This document shows, piece by piece, positions 1 to 8,152 of a DNA stretch of 64,000 nt. The stretch is taken from contig JAUZRZ010000025.1 in NCBI GenBank assembly GCA_030949945.1, positions 124,001 through 188,000 of the forward strand. Reading direction: 5' to 3'. Origin of the DNA: Sulfurimonas sp. Its GTDB lineage: Bacteria > Campylobacterota > Campylobacteria > Campylobacterales > Sulfurimonadaceae. The notes beneath the pieces are model-generated. The model was not told the origin of the DNA and ran no database searches. It saw only the letters and a program-made list of their open reading frames with translations. Made by a program: the position numbers and the translations under genes. The first letter of the stretch is position 1, and the number at the start of each line of letters is the position of its first letter.

Positions 1-1067
1 GAGTTTAACTCTTTCTTCTCAATCTTAGAGATAATATCTTCATACTTTTTCACATCTTTTGTCACTAAAATAAAACTTATCTTTTCTAAAGAGTTAGCTT
101 CTTTAATGCGATTACAAAACAGTTTTTCTTCTCTATCTTCATCTTCTTTTTTAGTAAACTTTATTTTTGAGACTAAAAAACCAGCAATAAAAGTTAAAAC
201 ATAGTAAAAATACTTAGTATCCAACTCAAAACTTTTTTCTTCTGAGTCAAGGAGTTCTTCTTTTTTAAACTTTGGAGGGTTTATTTTTATATCTAAACCA
301 TTAAAACGCAGAGTTTTTAGTTTTTTCTCTTTTAAGTCAAAGTACTGCGTTTGCATAGAGGGAATTGTAAAATTTTTATCACTTACAAATGCAAACTTCT
401 TTTTCCAAGTGCCCCTGTAACCCTCAGCTGTTAAAACTATCTCTTCTTTAGCCTCTTCGCTAAAAACCTCAACACCTGCTATCTTATAGTCAACATCTTT
501 AAAAACTTGAAAATCACCCACGCCACTTACTATAAACTCTAAATGATAAGGTGCATAAGCTTCAATCTCTCCCTCATCATATTTTACACTTAAACTAAAT
601 TCACCCACCATATCACTTTGTGTCTCTAAAATATTTACTTCTATACTAGGCTGTTTATAGGGATACAGAGAAAACTCTTCATAGTTAGCATTATCACGAC
701 CGAGCATTCCATTTTCTATTGAATCTTTATTTGTTTTTTTCATCAGAGTATCTAGTACTAGAGAAAAATGCCCCGCTTTTTTCACAAAAAGAACAAAATC
801 ATACTCATTTATCTTTTTTCCATTTACTATTTTTTCATCTTCTCTTAGTATCTCTATCTTATAGTTTTCATTATCATCGCTTGGGTTAAACTCTATGACA
901 TAAAGCTCGGCACTATCACTATACTGACAGCTAAAGTGGAGATGTATTGCCTCGTTTACATATGCCTCTTTTTTATTTACCTCAAGACTCCATTTGTATT
1001 CTGATGCTTGAAGTAGTGTCGTAAAAAAAAGAAGTAGTAGTATCACTTTACCAAGGTTTGTTTTCAT
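1..1067 (-). CDS. batD: BatD-like membrane protein, partial (3' end off the window)
   Basis: The frame is open from the ATG at 1067 to the window edge, about 355 residues. It starts with a signal-peptide-like segment (MKTNLGKVILLLLFFTTLLQ), continues as a long beta-rich periplasmic region (YVNEAIHLHFSCQYSDSAEL, a BatD-type 'oxygen tolerance' pattern), and has a hydrophobic segment (FYYVLTFIAGFLVSKIKF) about 55 residues before the edge, followed by a charged cytoplasmic tail. It is last in the run batA-batB/C-batD and overlaps the preceding gene by 20 bp, so it is probably translationally coupled. BatD proteins are membrane-anchored partners of the VWA proteins BatA and BatB, linked to envelope stress or aerotolerance. 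The family call rests on layout and gene order; the C terminus is not visible. Confidence 0.75.
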   Translation of the reverse strand, partial: MKTNLGKVILLLLFFTTLLQASEYKWSLEVNKKEAYVNEAIHLHFSCQYSDSAELYVIEFNPSDDNENYKIEILREDEKIVNGKKINEYDFVLFVKKAGHFSLVLDTLMKKTNKDSIENGMLGRDNANYEEFSLYPYKQPSIEVNILETQSDMVGEFSLSVKYDEGEIEAYAPYHLEFIVSGVGDFQVFKDVDYKIAGVEVFSEEAKEEIVLTAEGYRGTWKKKFAFVSDKNFTIPSMQTQYFDLKEKKLKTLRFNGLDIKINPPKFKKEELLDSEEKSFELDTKYFYYVLTFIAGFLVSKIKFTKKEDEDREEKLFCNRIKEANSLEKISFILVTKDVKKYEDIISKIEKKELN

Positions 1068-2496
1068 TTACCTGCCTTTTATTTATAAGCTCATACTGCT
1101 TAGAACTTAGTTTTGCTTTAGTAGCTTTGAGTGAGATACTTGATTCTTGTTTGCTCTTTTTGTTTTTCTTACTTGCACCATTACTAGCGGCTGCACTCAC
1201 TTTCATATTTGAACTCCCACCCTCTTTTTTCTTTTTTTGAGAGCTATCATTTTTTTTAGCCAACTTAGATTTCTTAGCACTTTTTTGTTGTCCCGTTATC
1301 ATCTGCTTGTTTTCATCTACACCACGAATGAACTTTAAATTCTCATCTGCTTCTTTTGTGTACTGCAGTGCTAAAGATTTTCTATAAGCCACCCTAGCTT
1401 TAGCAAACTCTTTTAAACGCACTAAAGAGTTTGCACTATTATAATAGACTACTGCTTTTATCTCTGCCTTATCTGATTTTACACTTCTAAACGCAGACAG
1501 AGCTTTCTCATACTCTCCATTTTTATAAAAATCCACCCCTCTCTCAAATGCCACTCTATTTTCATTTTTTACAAAGTCTAAAATATTTGCCTCAACTGAA
1601 ATACCAAAAAAGAGTAAAAGCATTGCGAGGTAGCGTTTAAGTCTGCTAACACTCAACAAAAATGTCAAAAGTGCTAAACCAACGAAGTAGTAAAAAAGCT
1701 CCCTATTTTGCACTATAGTTACATCACTTTTATACTCCTTTTCTCTTTGTGCATGTAGAGCAGAGATAATATCAGATAAGGAGTGCGTGTAAATCCCTCC
1801 ACTCGCTTTACTAATAATTTCTATAGCACTGTTTTCATGACTCACAACAATATCATCCATCTCATCTTTTAGGAGTTCCCCATTTTCTAGCTTCAGAGTT
1901 GCTCCTGTTTTTGTCGCTATCATCATGATGTTTACTTCTAAGTTGTTTTTCTTTGCATACTCTAGCTTCATCTTCATAGTTTAGCTCATCCCCGCCATCT
2001 GTGAGTAAAACTACACTCACACTAGGAGATTTGGACATTTTTCTAGCCAAATGCAGAGCTGGCATAATGCTACTCCCCTTTGTCATAATGAGTTTCTCAT
2101 CCAAAGCACTAAAAAGATGGAGTAGAAGCTGAGTATCTTGAGTTAGAGGTGAGAGGATAATAGCATTTGTTGTAAATCCAAGTACACCAAAACGACTTTT
2201 TTGCTCACTTTTAACCAACTCTTCTAAAGATTTTTTGCAAACTGCAGACGCGATGGTCTTATGTCTTCTGCCTGCATTGAGTAAGAGAGGTCAACTGCAA
2301 TTACCACATCATTTAAAAGTTCCTGCATTTTTATGGGTTCTTGTTCTATCACTGGACGAGTTAAGGCAATGACAATAAACACAAAAGTAATGATATATCC
2401 ATAACTTGTTAAACGCAGGGCTCTAAAGTCTTTTTTCACAAAGGCAAGCAGTAAAAATAGCAAGAGCCAAAGATACTCAGGGTTTAAAAAACTCAT
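1048..2496 (-). CDS. batB: BatB-BatC fusion: VWA-domain membrane protein with TPR tail (two frame breaks)
   Basis: Three reading-frame pieces form one protein of about 480 residues. An N-terminal membrane segment pair is followed by a VWA domain with a MIDAS DxSxS motif (AVDLSYSMQAED), the TKGSSIMPAL loop and LLTDGGDE. A further transmembrane segment (LFYYFVGLALLTFLLSV) is followed by TPR-like repeats (VAFERGVDFYKNGEYEKAL; VYYNSANSLVRLKEFAKA) and a Lys/Ser-rich tail. In many bacteria the VWA part (BatB) and TPR part (BatC) are separate genes. The breaks are near 2227-2235 (one A short in an A/T run) and near 1965 (one extra base); repairing them gives a continuous protein, so sequencing error is likelier than gene decay. 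It overlaps batA by 4 bp and batD by 20 bp. It presumably acts with BatA and BatD at the inner membrane. Confidence 0.8.
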
Positions 2497-3407
2497 CTTT
2501 TTATCTCCCTATAGAGTAAAAAAAGTAAAAGTCCACAAGCTATAAGTAGCAGACTTTGAAAATAATACTCTTTTAGCTTATACTCTTTTGAACTAATTTT
2601 TGATGATTCGAGTTGGTCTATAGCTTCATAAACATTTTGTAACTCTTTAGCATTTAAAGCACTATAATAAACACCCCCACTCTCTTTAGCAATTTTAGCC
2701 ATTAAAGCAGAATCAGCTTCCCCAATAGCAATAGTATAAATCTTAATACCCTCTTGTTTTGCCAAAGATAGAGCATCTTTTGGCGAGATAGAACCACTGT
2801 TATGTTCTCCATCACTCAGCAATACCATCACCTTACTTTTAGCCTTCGAGTGCCTAAAAGCTCTTACCCCCATACTTATACCCTCACCTATGGCGGTGTT
2901 TTGTCCAGCCATCCCCTCACTAAGATAGCTAAGCATATCTATAACTATCTCTTTCTCATAAGTAATTGGCGAAGCAATAAAAGCAAAATCTCCATATAAA
3001 ACTATTCCAATATTATCATTTTCTCTATTTTGAATAAAGCTCTTGGCTACTATTTTAGTAAGAGCAAAGCGAGAGAGTCTTTTTCCTCCACTAAATTCAT
3101 CCTCAACATCAAAGCCAGATGCATTCATAGACCCACTCCCATCAAGCACAAGAACAATATCTTTTCCATTTCTATTTAAAGGATTTGATTTATCAACGAT
3201 GATAGGTGAAGCAAGGGCAATACACAGCAGTATAAAAATAAGGATTTTTATTATCCACTCTATCTTCATAAAGTTGCGTTTAACAGGCAAAAATTGTAAA
3301 TGTACAAAATATTTCTGTTTAAGCTGTTCTCTACATTTATAGAGGCACCAAATAATTGGAATAAGCAAAAGAATAAGATATGGATATTCAAAACTATAGT
3401 AATTCAT
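2493..3407 (-). CDS. batA: BatA-like VWA-domain membrane protein
   Basis: 304 residues. Two N-terminal transmembrane segments (YLILLLIPIIWCLY; IIKILIFILLCIALASPII) precede a VWA domain with an intact MIDAS motif (VLVLDGSGSMNASG) and the VLLSDGEHNSG strand. A C-terminal transmembrane helix (SLLLIACGLLLFLLY) closes the protein, the standard BatA layout. It is the first gene of the bat run and ends in an ATGA overlap with the next gene. The MoxR ATPase and DUF58 protein that usually precede batA are not here: directly upstream is an intergenic region and a tRNA gene, so they are elsewhere or absent. The role in oxidative or envelope stress is inferred from the family. Confidence 0.85.
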   Translation of the reverse strand: MNYYSFEYPYLILLLIPIIWCLYKCREQLKQKYFVHLQFLPVKRNFMKIEWIIKILIFILLCIALASPIIVDKSNPLNRNGKDIVLVLDGSGSMNASGFDVEDEFSGGKRLSRFALTKIVAKSFIQNRENDNIGIVLYGDFAFIASPITYEKEIVIDMLSYLSEGMAGQNTAIGEGISMGVRAFRHSKAKSKVMVLLSDGEHNSGSISPKDALSLAKQEGIKIYTIAIGEADSALMAKIAKESGGVYYSALNAKELQNVYEAIDQLESSKISSKEYKLKEYYFQSLLLIACGLLLFLLYREIKR

Positions 3408-3595
3408 TAGCTCTATTTTATCAAAATTAATACTTAAGTACCTAATTAAAAGATATCAACTATCAGAAACCTAAAAGATGACTAATGCAAGGCAAGTGAA
3501 GAGCTACTAGTAGCTTTGAGTACTTTAACAGTCAGTAGTTATCTATGCAAAATAGTTCCTGTTTATACAAATATTGTAATTTCTCTGTGTTTATC

Positions 3596-3624
3596 TTGAC
3601 ATCTTTTACCTATTTGTCTATAAT
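3596..3624 (+). promoter_or_regulatory. Consensus sigma-70 promoter for the tRNA-Lys gene
   Basis: A perfect TTGACA at 3596-3601 and a perfect TATAAT at 3619-3624 are separated by exactly 17 bp, ending 28 bp before the tRNA-Lys gene. A consensus -35 box is unusual in Campylobacterota, whose promoters normally have a recognisable -10 and only T-rich periodicity upstream, so this is a strong stable-RNA promoter. The rest of the 245-bp gap upstream holds a short perfect palindrome (AGCTACTAGTAGCT near 3503) and presumably the divergent bat promoter; nothing else was recognised. Confidence 0.85.
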
Positions 3625-3652
3625 TTCGACCTCTTAACAATAAGAGGCATAA

Positions 3653-3728
3653 GTCTTGTTAGCTCAGCTGGTAGAGCACGTCACTTTTAATGATGTGGCC
3701 GATGGTTCGAATCCATCACAGGACACCA
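3653..3728 (+). tRNA. tRNA-Lys (anticodon TTT)
   Basis: A 76-nt cloverleaf. The acceptor stem GTCTTGT pairs with ACAGGAC, the D-arm is GCTCAGCTGGTAGAGC, the anticodon stem CGTCA/TGATG encloses the loop CTTTTAA with anticodon TTT, and the T-arm contains GGTTCGAATCC. The 3' CCA is encoded. It lies 28 bp downstream of a consensus promoter. Confidence 0.97.
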
Positions 3729-3846
3729 TTTTTTTATAATTTGCACTTCAGTATTTGACTCACATATTGCTATGCCCTTTGGGTACTAACGTATGCTTCG
3801 CCAAAGACTTCAGCACAACTTATTAAAAAAACCCATTACAATTAGT

Positions 3847-3921
3847 GGCCCCGTCGTCTAGCGGTTAGGATCCATGGTTTTCATCCATGTTACAGGAGTT
3901 CAATTCTCCTCGGGGTCACCA
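3847..3921 (+). tRNA. tRNA-Glu (anticodon TTC)
   Basis: A 75-nt cloverleaf. Acceptor GGCCCCG pairs with CGGGGTC (one G-T wobble), the D-arm is TCTAGCGGTTAGGA, the anticodon loop TTTTCAT gives TTC, the T-arm is GAGTTCAATTC, and CCA is encoded. It sits 118 bp after tRNA-Lys and is probably cotranscribed with it; the spacer holds nothing recognisable. Confidence 0.97.
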
Positions 3922-3976
3922 CTTACAATAGCCTATCTCAGGCATATTTAACATTTACAACTTCTTCATGTAATAA

Positions 3977-4008
3977 AAATTAGATATACTACTTGATAAA
4001 TCTAATTT
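3977..4008 (+). promoter_or_regulatory. Inverted repeat in the globin leader (candidate operator)
   Basis: Perfect 9-bp arms AAATTAGAT (3977-3985) and ATCTAATTT (4000-4008) flank a 14-nt spacer. The right arm ends just before the AGGA ribosome-binding site at 4009-4012 that serves the ATG at 4019. It could be a regulator site or an mRNA hairpin close to the ribosome-binding site. It does not look like the CRP/FNR-type TTAAC-N4-GTTAA site of the Campylobacter NssR regulon. Confidence 0.4.
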
Positions 4009-4018
4009 AGGATACTAA

Positions 4019-4523
4019 ATGGAAGAAAGTATTTCTCAAAAAACAATAAATATTATCAATGAAACTGCTGACTTAATAGTGGCTAATGACCGCAAGATTA
4101 CTAGTAAAATGTATGAAATAGTATTTACTAAGTATCCTGATTTAGAAAAACTATTTGAGGGCATATCTCAAGAACAGTATAAAAAACTCGCTCAACTTAT
4201 CTCAATGTATGCAGTAAACATAGAGAGGATAGAGTCTTTACTACCTGCATTAAAAGAAATTTCTTTAGTACATGTAGCAAAAATGGTCTCTCCAGTGCAG
4301 TATCCAAAAATTGGAATGGCATTAATACAGGCGATGGAAGAGGTTTTAGGAAGTAAGTCCTTAGTCAAAAGAAACCCCAACTTAAGTTGGGGTTTCTTTT
4401 GACTAAGGACTTAAAGCTTCTATAGAATTTTTAGATGCATGGAGAGAAGCTTATCAGTATATAGCAAATATATTGATAGGCATTGAGAATAATTTATATC
4501 AAGAATTAAAGCTTACAAACTAA
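4019..4523 (+). pseudogene. Single-domain bacterial globin interrupted by a palindromic insertion
   Basis: The first 111 residues match a single-domain bacterial haemoglobin of the Vitreoscilla Hb / Campylobacter Cgb type (MYEIVFTKYPDLEKLF; ISLVHVAKMVSPVQYPKIG with the helix-F region His). The frame then enters a perfect palindrome and stops at 4402. Beyond it, from about 4415 to the TAA at 4521-4523, lies the expected globin C terminus (FLDAWREAYQYIANILIGIE) in another frame. Deleting 58 bp (the 56-bp palindrome plus one TA) joins the parts in frame as LGSKASIEFL, giving a 148-residue globin. As written the protein lacks its last helices and is unlikely to be functional. Such globins detoxify nitric oxide or handle oxygen. 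An AGGA box lies 6 nt before the ATG. Confidence 0.85.
4356..4411. mobile_element. Perfectly palindromic 56-bp MITE-like insertion with TA flanks
   Basis: Two 28-bp arms are exact reverse complements with no loop; the element begins AGTCCTTAGTC and ends GACTAAGGACT, with a CTTAAG centre at 4381-4386. It is bounded by TA on both sides (4354-4355 and 4412-4413), and counting these gives a 60-bp perfect palindrome. Removing the element and one TA restores the host globin frame exactly, which supports insertion with TA duplication as in IS630/Tc1-mariner-type elements. Its core (AAAAGAAACCCC then GGGGTTTCTTTT) also looks like a bidirectional terminator. There is no internal ORF, so it could only move in trans. 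No second copy was seen in this window. Confidence 0.75.
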
Positions 4524-4537
4524 ACTTAAGGAACTAA

Positions 4538-5041
4538 ATGATAAAAAATGAAAAAATAGTTAATTATCCAAATGGAAATATAAAAACACAAACATATAAA
4601 AGTGCTGATACAATAATTACAAAACATTATTATAATGGCAAAAATGCTTATGTAAGAGAGTTTATTACTCTTAAAGATGGAGTCCAAAAGATTAAGCATT
4701 TTAACGAATATGGTATATTAGCCAAAATGGACTATTTTATAGATGGCAAAAGAGATGGTATGGAAACGAAATACTTAGTCTCAAGAGCAAACAAAAGTAT
4801 AAAAAGCACTAAAATGTATGAAAAGGGAAAACTACATGGTGAGTGCATAACATACAATAATGCAGATATAATTAAACAAGAGATTTTCGCTAATGGAAAA
4901 ATAGTCTTAAAATACTCACGAAATAATAATGAAGATAATGAAATAACAAGTGTAGAGATAGTGGATAAAGGCAATATAGACAACTTACCAAAAATTGAAT
5001 ACGAAAAGCTACAAGATTTCCTTCAAAAGCATCAAGCCTAG
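4538..5041 (+). CDS. YwqK/MORN-like repeat protein
   Basis: 167 residues with repeated short beta units of the form YxxGK (IVNYPNGNIKTQTY; HYYNGKNAYVREF; DYFIDGKRDGMETKY; MYEKGKLHGECITYN; IFANGKIVLKYS). These are typical of MORN-like YwqK-family proteins, some annotated as antitoxins. No signal peptide and no adjacent toxin gene are visible, so an antitoxin role is not supported here. An AAGGA site precedes the ATG. It stands alone between the globin gene and a convergent membrane-protein gene; the function is unknown. Confidence 0.65.
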   Translation: MIKNEKIVNYPNGNIKTQTYKSADTIITKHYYNGKNAYVREFITLKDGVQKIKHFNEYGILAKMDYFIDGKRDGMETKYLVSRANKSIKSTKMYEKGKLHGECITYNNADIIKQEIFANGKIVLKYSRNNNEDNEITSVEIVDKGNIDNLPKIEYEKLQDFLQKHQA

Positions 5042-5053
5042 CTTGAGGCTTGA
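5032..5053. terminator. Hairpin between convergent genes
   Basis: Stem TCAAGCCT (5032-5039) and AGGCTTGA (5046-5053) with a 6-nt loop overlaps the stop codon of the YwqK-like gene and lies 8 bp from the stop of the convergent membrane-protein gene. It probably works as a shared terminator, although no strong T-run follows on either strand. The next bases (AGTAAGGACTTA) resemble the ends of the palindromic element in the globin gene over about 12 bp. Confidence 0.5.
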
Positions 5054-5061
5054 GTAAGGAC

Positions 5062-5484
5062 TTACAGTGCAATATATGATATTCCAAAAGCGAGTACAGC
5101 TGCTCCAATAGATCCAGCTCCATACATCAACGATGAAATCACTTTAATGACAGGCTGATATGTCCACTTCACAAGTAGTATTAGCCATGATCCAACAAGT
5201 GATGGCATAAAAATAAAAGCCATTTTTTCTGCTACACCAAAATCATTTGGTATAAATACTGTCTGAATAATCGCTAGGTCAAAAAAGAACAAGATAGCAA
5301 CATATGCAAACATATAACGAATCGTGTTAAACTCCCCTACACATTCTGATAACTTTAATTCTTCAGTAAAAAGACCTTTCATGTCTGAGAAGTTTGCATT
5401 TGTTAATGACTTCTCTTCACAAATAAAAAACACAATTAAGCCAAATATTAAAGCTCCTGCCAGTGAGATAAGTAAGATACCCAT
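5062..5484 (-). CDS. Small integral membrane protein of unknown function
   Basis: 140 residues with about four transmembrane helices (ILLISLAGALIFGLIVFFI; YMFAYVAILFFFDLAIIQTV; MAFIFMPSLVGSWLILLV; AGSIGAAVLAFGISYIAL). The ATG at 5484 is chosen because GAAGGA lies 6 nt upstream; an in-frame TTG at 5511 has no such site. The stretch ECVGEFNTIRYMFAYVAILF resembles the NuoA (complex I chain 3) signature, but the conserved acidic residue after FD is Ala and no other nuo gene is nearby, so that identity is weak. Confidence 0.55.
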   Translation of the reverse strand: MGILLISLAGALIFGLIVFFICEEKSLTNANFSDMKGLFTEELKLSECVGEFNTIRYMFAYVAILFFFDLAIIQTVFIPNDFGVAEKMAFIFMPSLVGSWLILLVKWTYQPVIKVISSLMYGAGSIGAAVLAFGISYIAL

Positions 5485-5602
5485 AATAAATCCTTCGATA
5501 TTAATTTTCAATCAAAAACATTGTATCATAAAAACTTATAAATGAATACTTTATTAAAATAATATTTTATTATAGTTGACTTATATTTAAGTTTTAGTAT
5601 TA

Positions 5603-6300
5603 TTAATATAACTTATAAGATATGGGGACATTAAAGGTGATTTTCTGTTTTGGTTTTGGAAGTTTATAATCTATATTTTTTATAGTTTGTAGTGCTCCAC
5701 GACTTAGCACTTCACTTGATGAAGAGAGTATTTCTACATCTGATATTTTAGCCTCAACAGAAAGTGTGAAACGCACTAACACCTCCCCCTCTATACCTCT
5801 TTTACGTGCTCTTCTTGGGTAATACAAATTCTCTTTTAATAGTGCAATTATTTTTGCAATATTTTCATCTATATACTCTTTCTCAGGGGAAACTCTCTTC
5901 TTTACAGGTTTAGTGAGAGCTTTGGAAACTTTTGGTGTAACTGTTGAATTTTGAATTTTATTCTCAATCTTTTTTTGAACTTCAACCTTCTTTATTGTTT
6001 CAAGGTTTTTAACTTCAGCTTTTTAGCTACAATCTTCTTTTTAGTGACAATCTTTTTTACAACTTTTTCTTTTCTCTTCACCTCTGCCTTAACTATTTTA
6101 TTATTAGCTTTTACTGGAACTTTAGTATTTTTTTTAGGAGTATTTTGTATTTGACAAGAAGAGAGCTTTATACACAACAAAGGTTCTTTTTTCTCTGCTT
6201 TAAAACCTGCTGACACTTCTTTATAAGTAAGGTATAGTACTCCAAAAAGCATTATATGAATAAGAATAGAAACAATAAAAGAGCGGGAATGTCGTATCAT
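5603..6300 (-). CDS. tonB: TonB-family energy transducer (one frame break)
   Basis: About 232 residues after repair. The N terminus has a single membrane anchor (SFIVSILIHIMLFGVLYLTY). It is followed by a Lys/Val-rich periplasmic linker (KVVKKIVTKKKIVAKK ... VQKKIENKIQN ... PVKKRVSPEK) and a TonB C-terminal domain (YYPRRARKRGIEGEVLVRF ... ISYKLY). The frame break lies in a T-run at 6020-6024; adding one T there joins the halves, so sequencing error is likely. TonB couples the inner-membrane proton gradient to outer-membrane receptors for siderophores or vitamins. No exbB, exbD or receptor gene lies next to it, so its partners are encoded elsewhere. Confidence 0.85.
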
Positions 6301-6356
6301 AAACAGATATTATCTAAATATCTGTTACAAATATGTTAAGGGCAACTCTAAAAACT

Positions 6357-7532
6357 TTAAATAGCCCGTTTAAATTCAGGATAGGCTTCAACACCAACTT
6401 CATTTACATCTAGACCTTCAACTTGTACATCATCTTCAGCTCTAAAAGGAATAATCTTATTAATGATAAAAAGAACTATATATGAACTTGTAAATGCAAA
6501 AAGTGCTACAACTCCTATTCCTTTTAATTGGTCTAGTATGGAGACACTATCTACAAATATTCCTACAGCTAATGTTCCCCATATACCATTTACTAAATGT
6601 ACAGAAAGTGCTCCAACAGGATCATCAAGCTTTAGTTTATCAAAAAGAGGCACTGCAAAAACGACTAAACTACCACCTATTAAACCGATTAAAATTGGTG
6701 TATAAACATCATACAAATCAGGTCCTGCCGTAACTGCAACAAGTCCACCTAAAGCTCCATTTAATATCATTGTAATATCAAAAAGTTTATATCGTACATA
6801 CATAATAAAACCTGCAATTATTGCTCCTGAGAGTCCTGCTGTATTTGTGTTCATAATAGTTTTTGCTACTAGGTTTGCATTTTCTACACTAGAGATACTC
6901 CCTACACTACCACCATTAAAACCAAACCAACCTATCCAAAGTAGCAAAGCCCCAAGCACAACCAGCGGAACATTTGAAGCAGGGATTACCCGAATCTTTC
7001 CATCTTTATAGCGACCTTTACGTGCACCAATAATCATAATGGCCGCAAGAAGTGCCCAGCCACCAGTTGAATGTATCACAGTTGAACCAGCTAAATCATA
7101 CATATTTATATCTAAGATTGTGCCATTTAAAAAGTCAGCTCCCCAAGATATATTTACCACTGAGGGGTAGATAATAGCACCCATAATTATGGTGAAAAAC
7201 ATCAATGGAATAATTTTTACACGCTCACTCACTCCACCACTCATAATATTTACTGTTTTACCAACAAATGCCATCTGAAACATAAACGCAGCCCAGATAC
7301 TCATAGAACTGTTTTCCCATGAACCAAATGCAAGTGTGTAACCTACTAAAAGAAAAGCCATTGAGGCTACTGCATAAATCATTACATTTATAGTAAGTAC
7401 ACTTGTGACATTTTTTGTTCTAACTAGTCCTGCTTCAAGCATTGCGAAACCAGGGACCATAAAGATGATAAGAACCATAGAAAAAAGTGTAAAGAAAGTA
7501 TCTATTATATATTGAAAATCAGCTTCTGACAT
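6357..7532 (-). CDS. amt: Ammonium transporter, Amt family (second copy)
   Basis: 391 residues with about 11 transmembrane helices. Amt landmarks are present: MLEAGLVRTKNV in helix 1, NISWGADFLN, the first pore His in DLAGSTVIHSTGG, NAGLSGAIIAGF, and the second pore His in LSVHLVNGIWGT. Unlike the other copy at 8153-9453 it has no cleavable signal peptide and differs in sequence throughout, so the two are not a recent duplication. It conducts ammonium across the inner membrane. It lies downstream of glnK, separated by a strong hairpin terminator, so it may have its own promoter in the 85-bp gap. Confidence 0.93.
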   Translation of the reverse strand: MSEADFQYIIDTFFTLFSMVLIIFMVPGFAMLEAGLVRTKNVTSVLTINVMIYAVASMAFLLVGYTLAFGSWENSSMSIWAAFMFQMAFVGKTVNIMSGGVSERVKIIPLMFFTIIMGAIIYPSVVNISWGADFLNGTILDINMYDLAGSTVIHSTGGWALLAAIMIIGARKGRYKDGKIRVIPASNVPLVVLGALLLWIGWFGFNGGSVGSISSVENANLVAKTIMNTNTAGLSGAIIAGFIMYVRYKLFDITMILNGALGGLVAVTAGPDLYDVYTPILIGLIGGSLVVFAVPLFDKLKLDDPVGALSVHLVNGIWGTLAVGIFVDSVSILDQLKGIGVVALFAFTSSYIVLFIINKIIPFRAEDDVQVEGLDVNEVGVEAYPEFKRAI

Positions 7533-7617
7533 TAAAAACCTTTATATTGAATGATTAAAAGAGGGCAGTTTAGCAAAATAATAATATGTTAATATTTAAA
7601 GAGGAATAATTATGAGG

Positions 7618-7642
7618 AAAAACACACATAATGTGTGTTTTT
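7618..7642 (-). terminator. Rho-independent terminator after glnK
   Basis: Perfect 12-bp arms AAAAACACACAT and ATGTGTGTTTTT separated by one A form a hairpin with T-runs on the exit side in either direction. It lies 16 bp after the glnK stop on the minus strand and separates glnK from the second amt gene. Confidence 0.75.
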
Positions 7643-7658
7643 AGAGAAAGAACAAAGC

Positions 7659-7997
<339 letters not shown>

Positions 7998-8060
7998 TTA
8001 TAATCCTTATAAAAGTTATTTTTTTATTATAGCCTAACTCTATTAAGAGTTAGTATCTGA

Positions 8061-8152
8061 CATTACGAACTTTTCTTAAAAGTCCTTTATAGCTTTAGGT
8101 TGTAGGACATTATGTCCCAGGATACAAGGGCTTCGCCCTGTATCCTGTCTCA
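8061..8152. repeat. Intergenic hairpin element, copy A
   Basis: First of three related intergenic elements (others at 26405-26562 and 58785-58884). Order: a short hairpin (ACTTTTCTTAAAAGTCC), the conserved core TTTATAGCTTTAGGTTGTAG, a GGACAT/ATGTCC hairpin, then a long hairpin with arms AGGATACAAGGGC and GCCCTGTATCCT around a TTCG loop. It starts right after the stop codon of the first amt gene and probably also terminates or attenuates transcription into glnK. Confidence 0.7.

Noticed and set aside
304..352. AAACGCAG and CTGCGTTT at 304 and 345 as an uptake-motif hairpin terminator
   Set aside because: The pair lies inside the batD coding sequence and the 33-nt spacer makes a terminator unlikely; it is kept only as two motif copies.
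4354..4413. The palindrome as an ordinary gene-end terminator
   Set aside because: Globin C-terminal codons resume right after it and the frame is restored by removing exactly 58 bp, so insertion into the gene is favoured, though its core may also terminate transcription.
5062..5484. Small membrane protein as NuoA
   Set aside because: The key acidic residue is missing and no other complex I gene is nearby.
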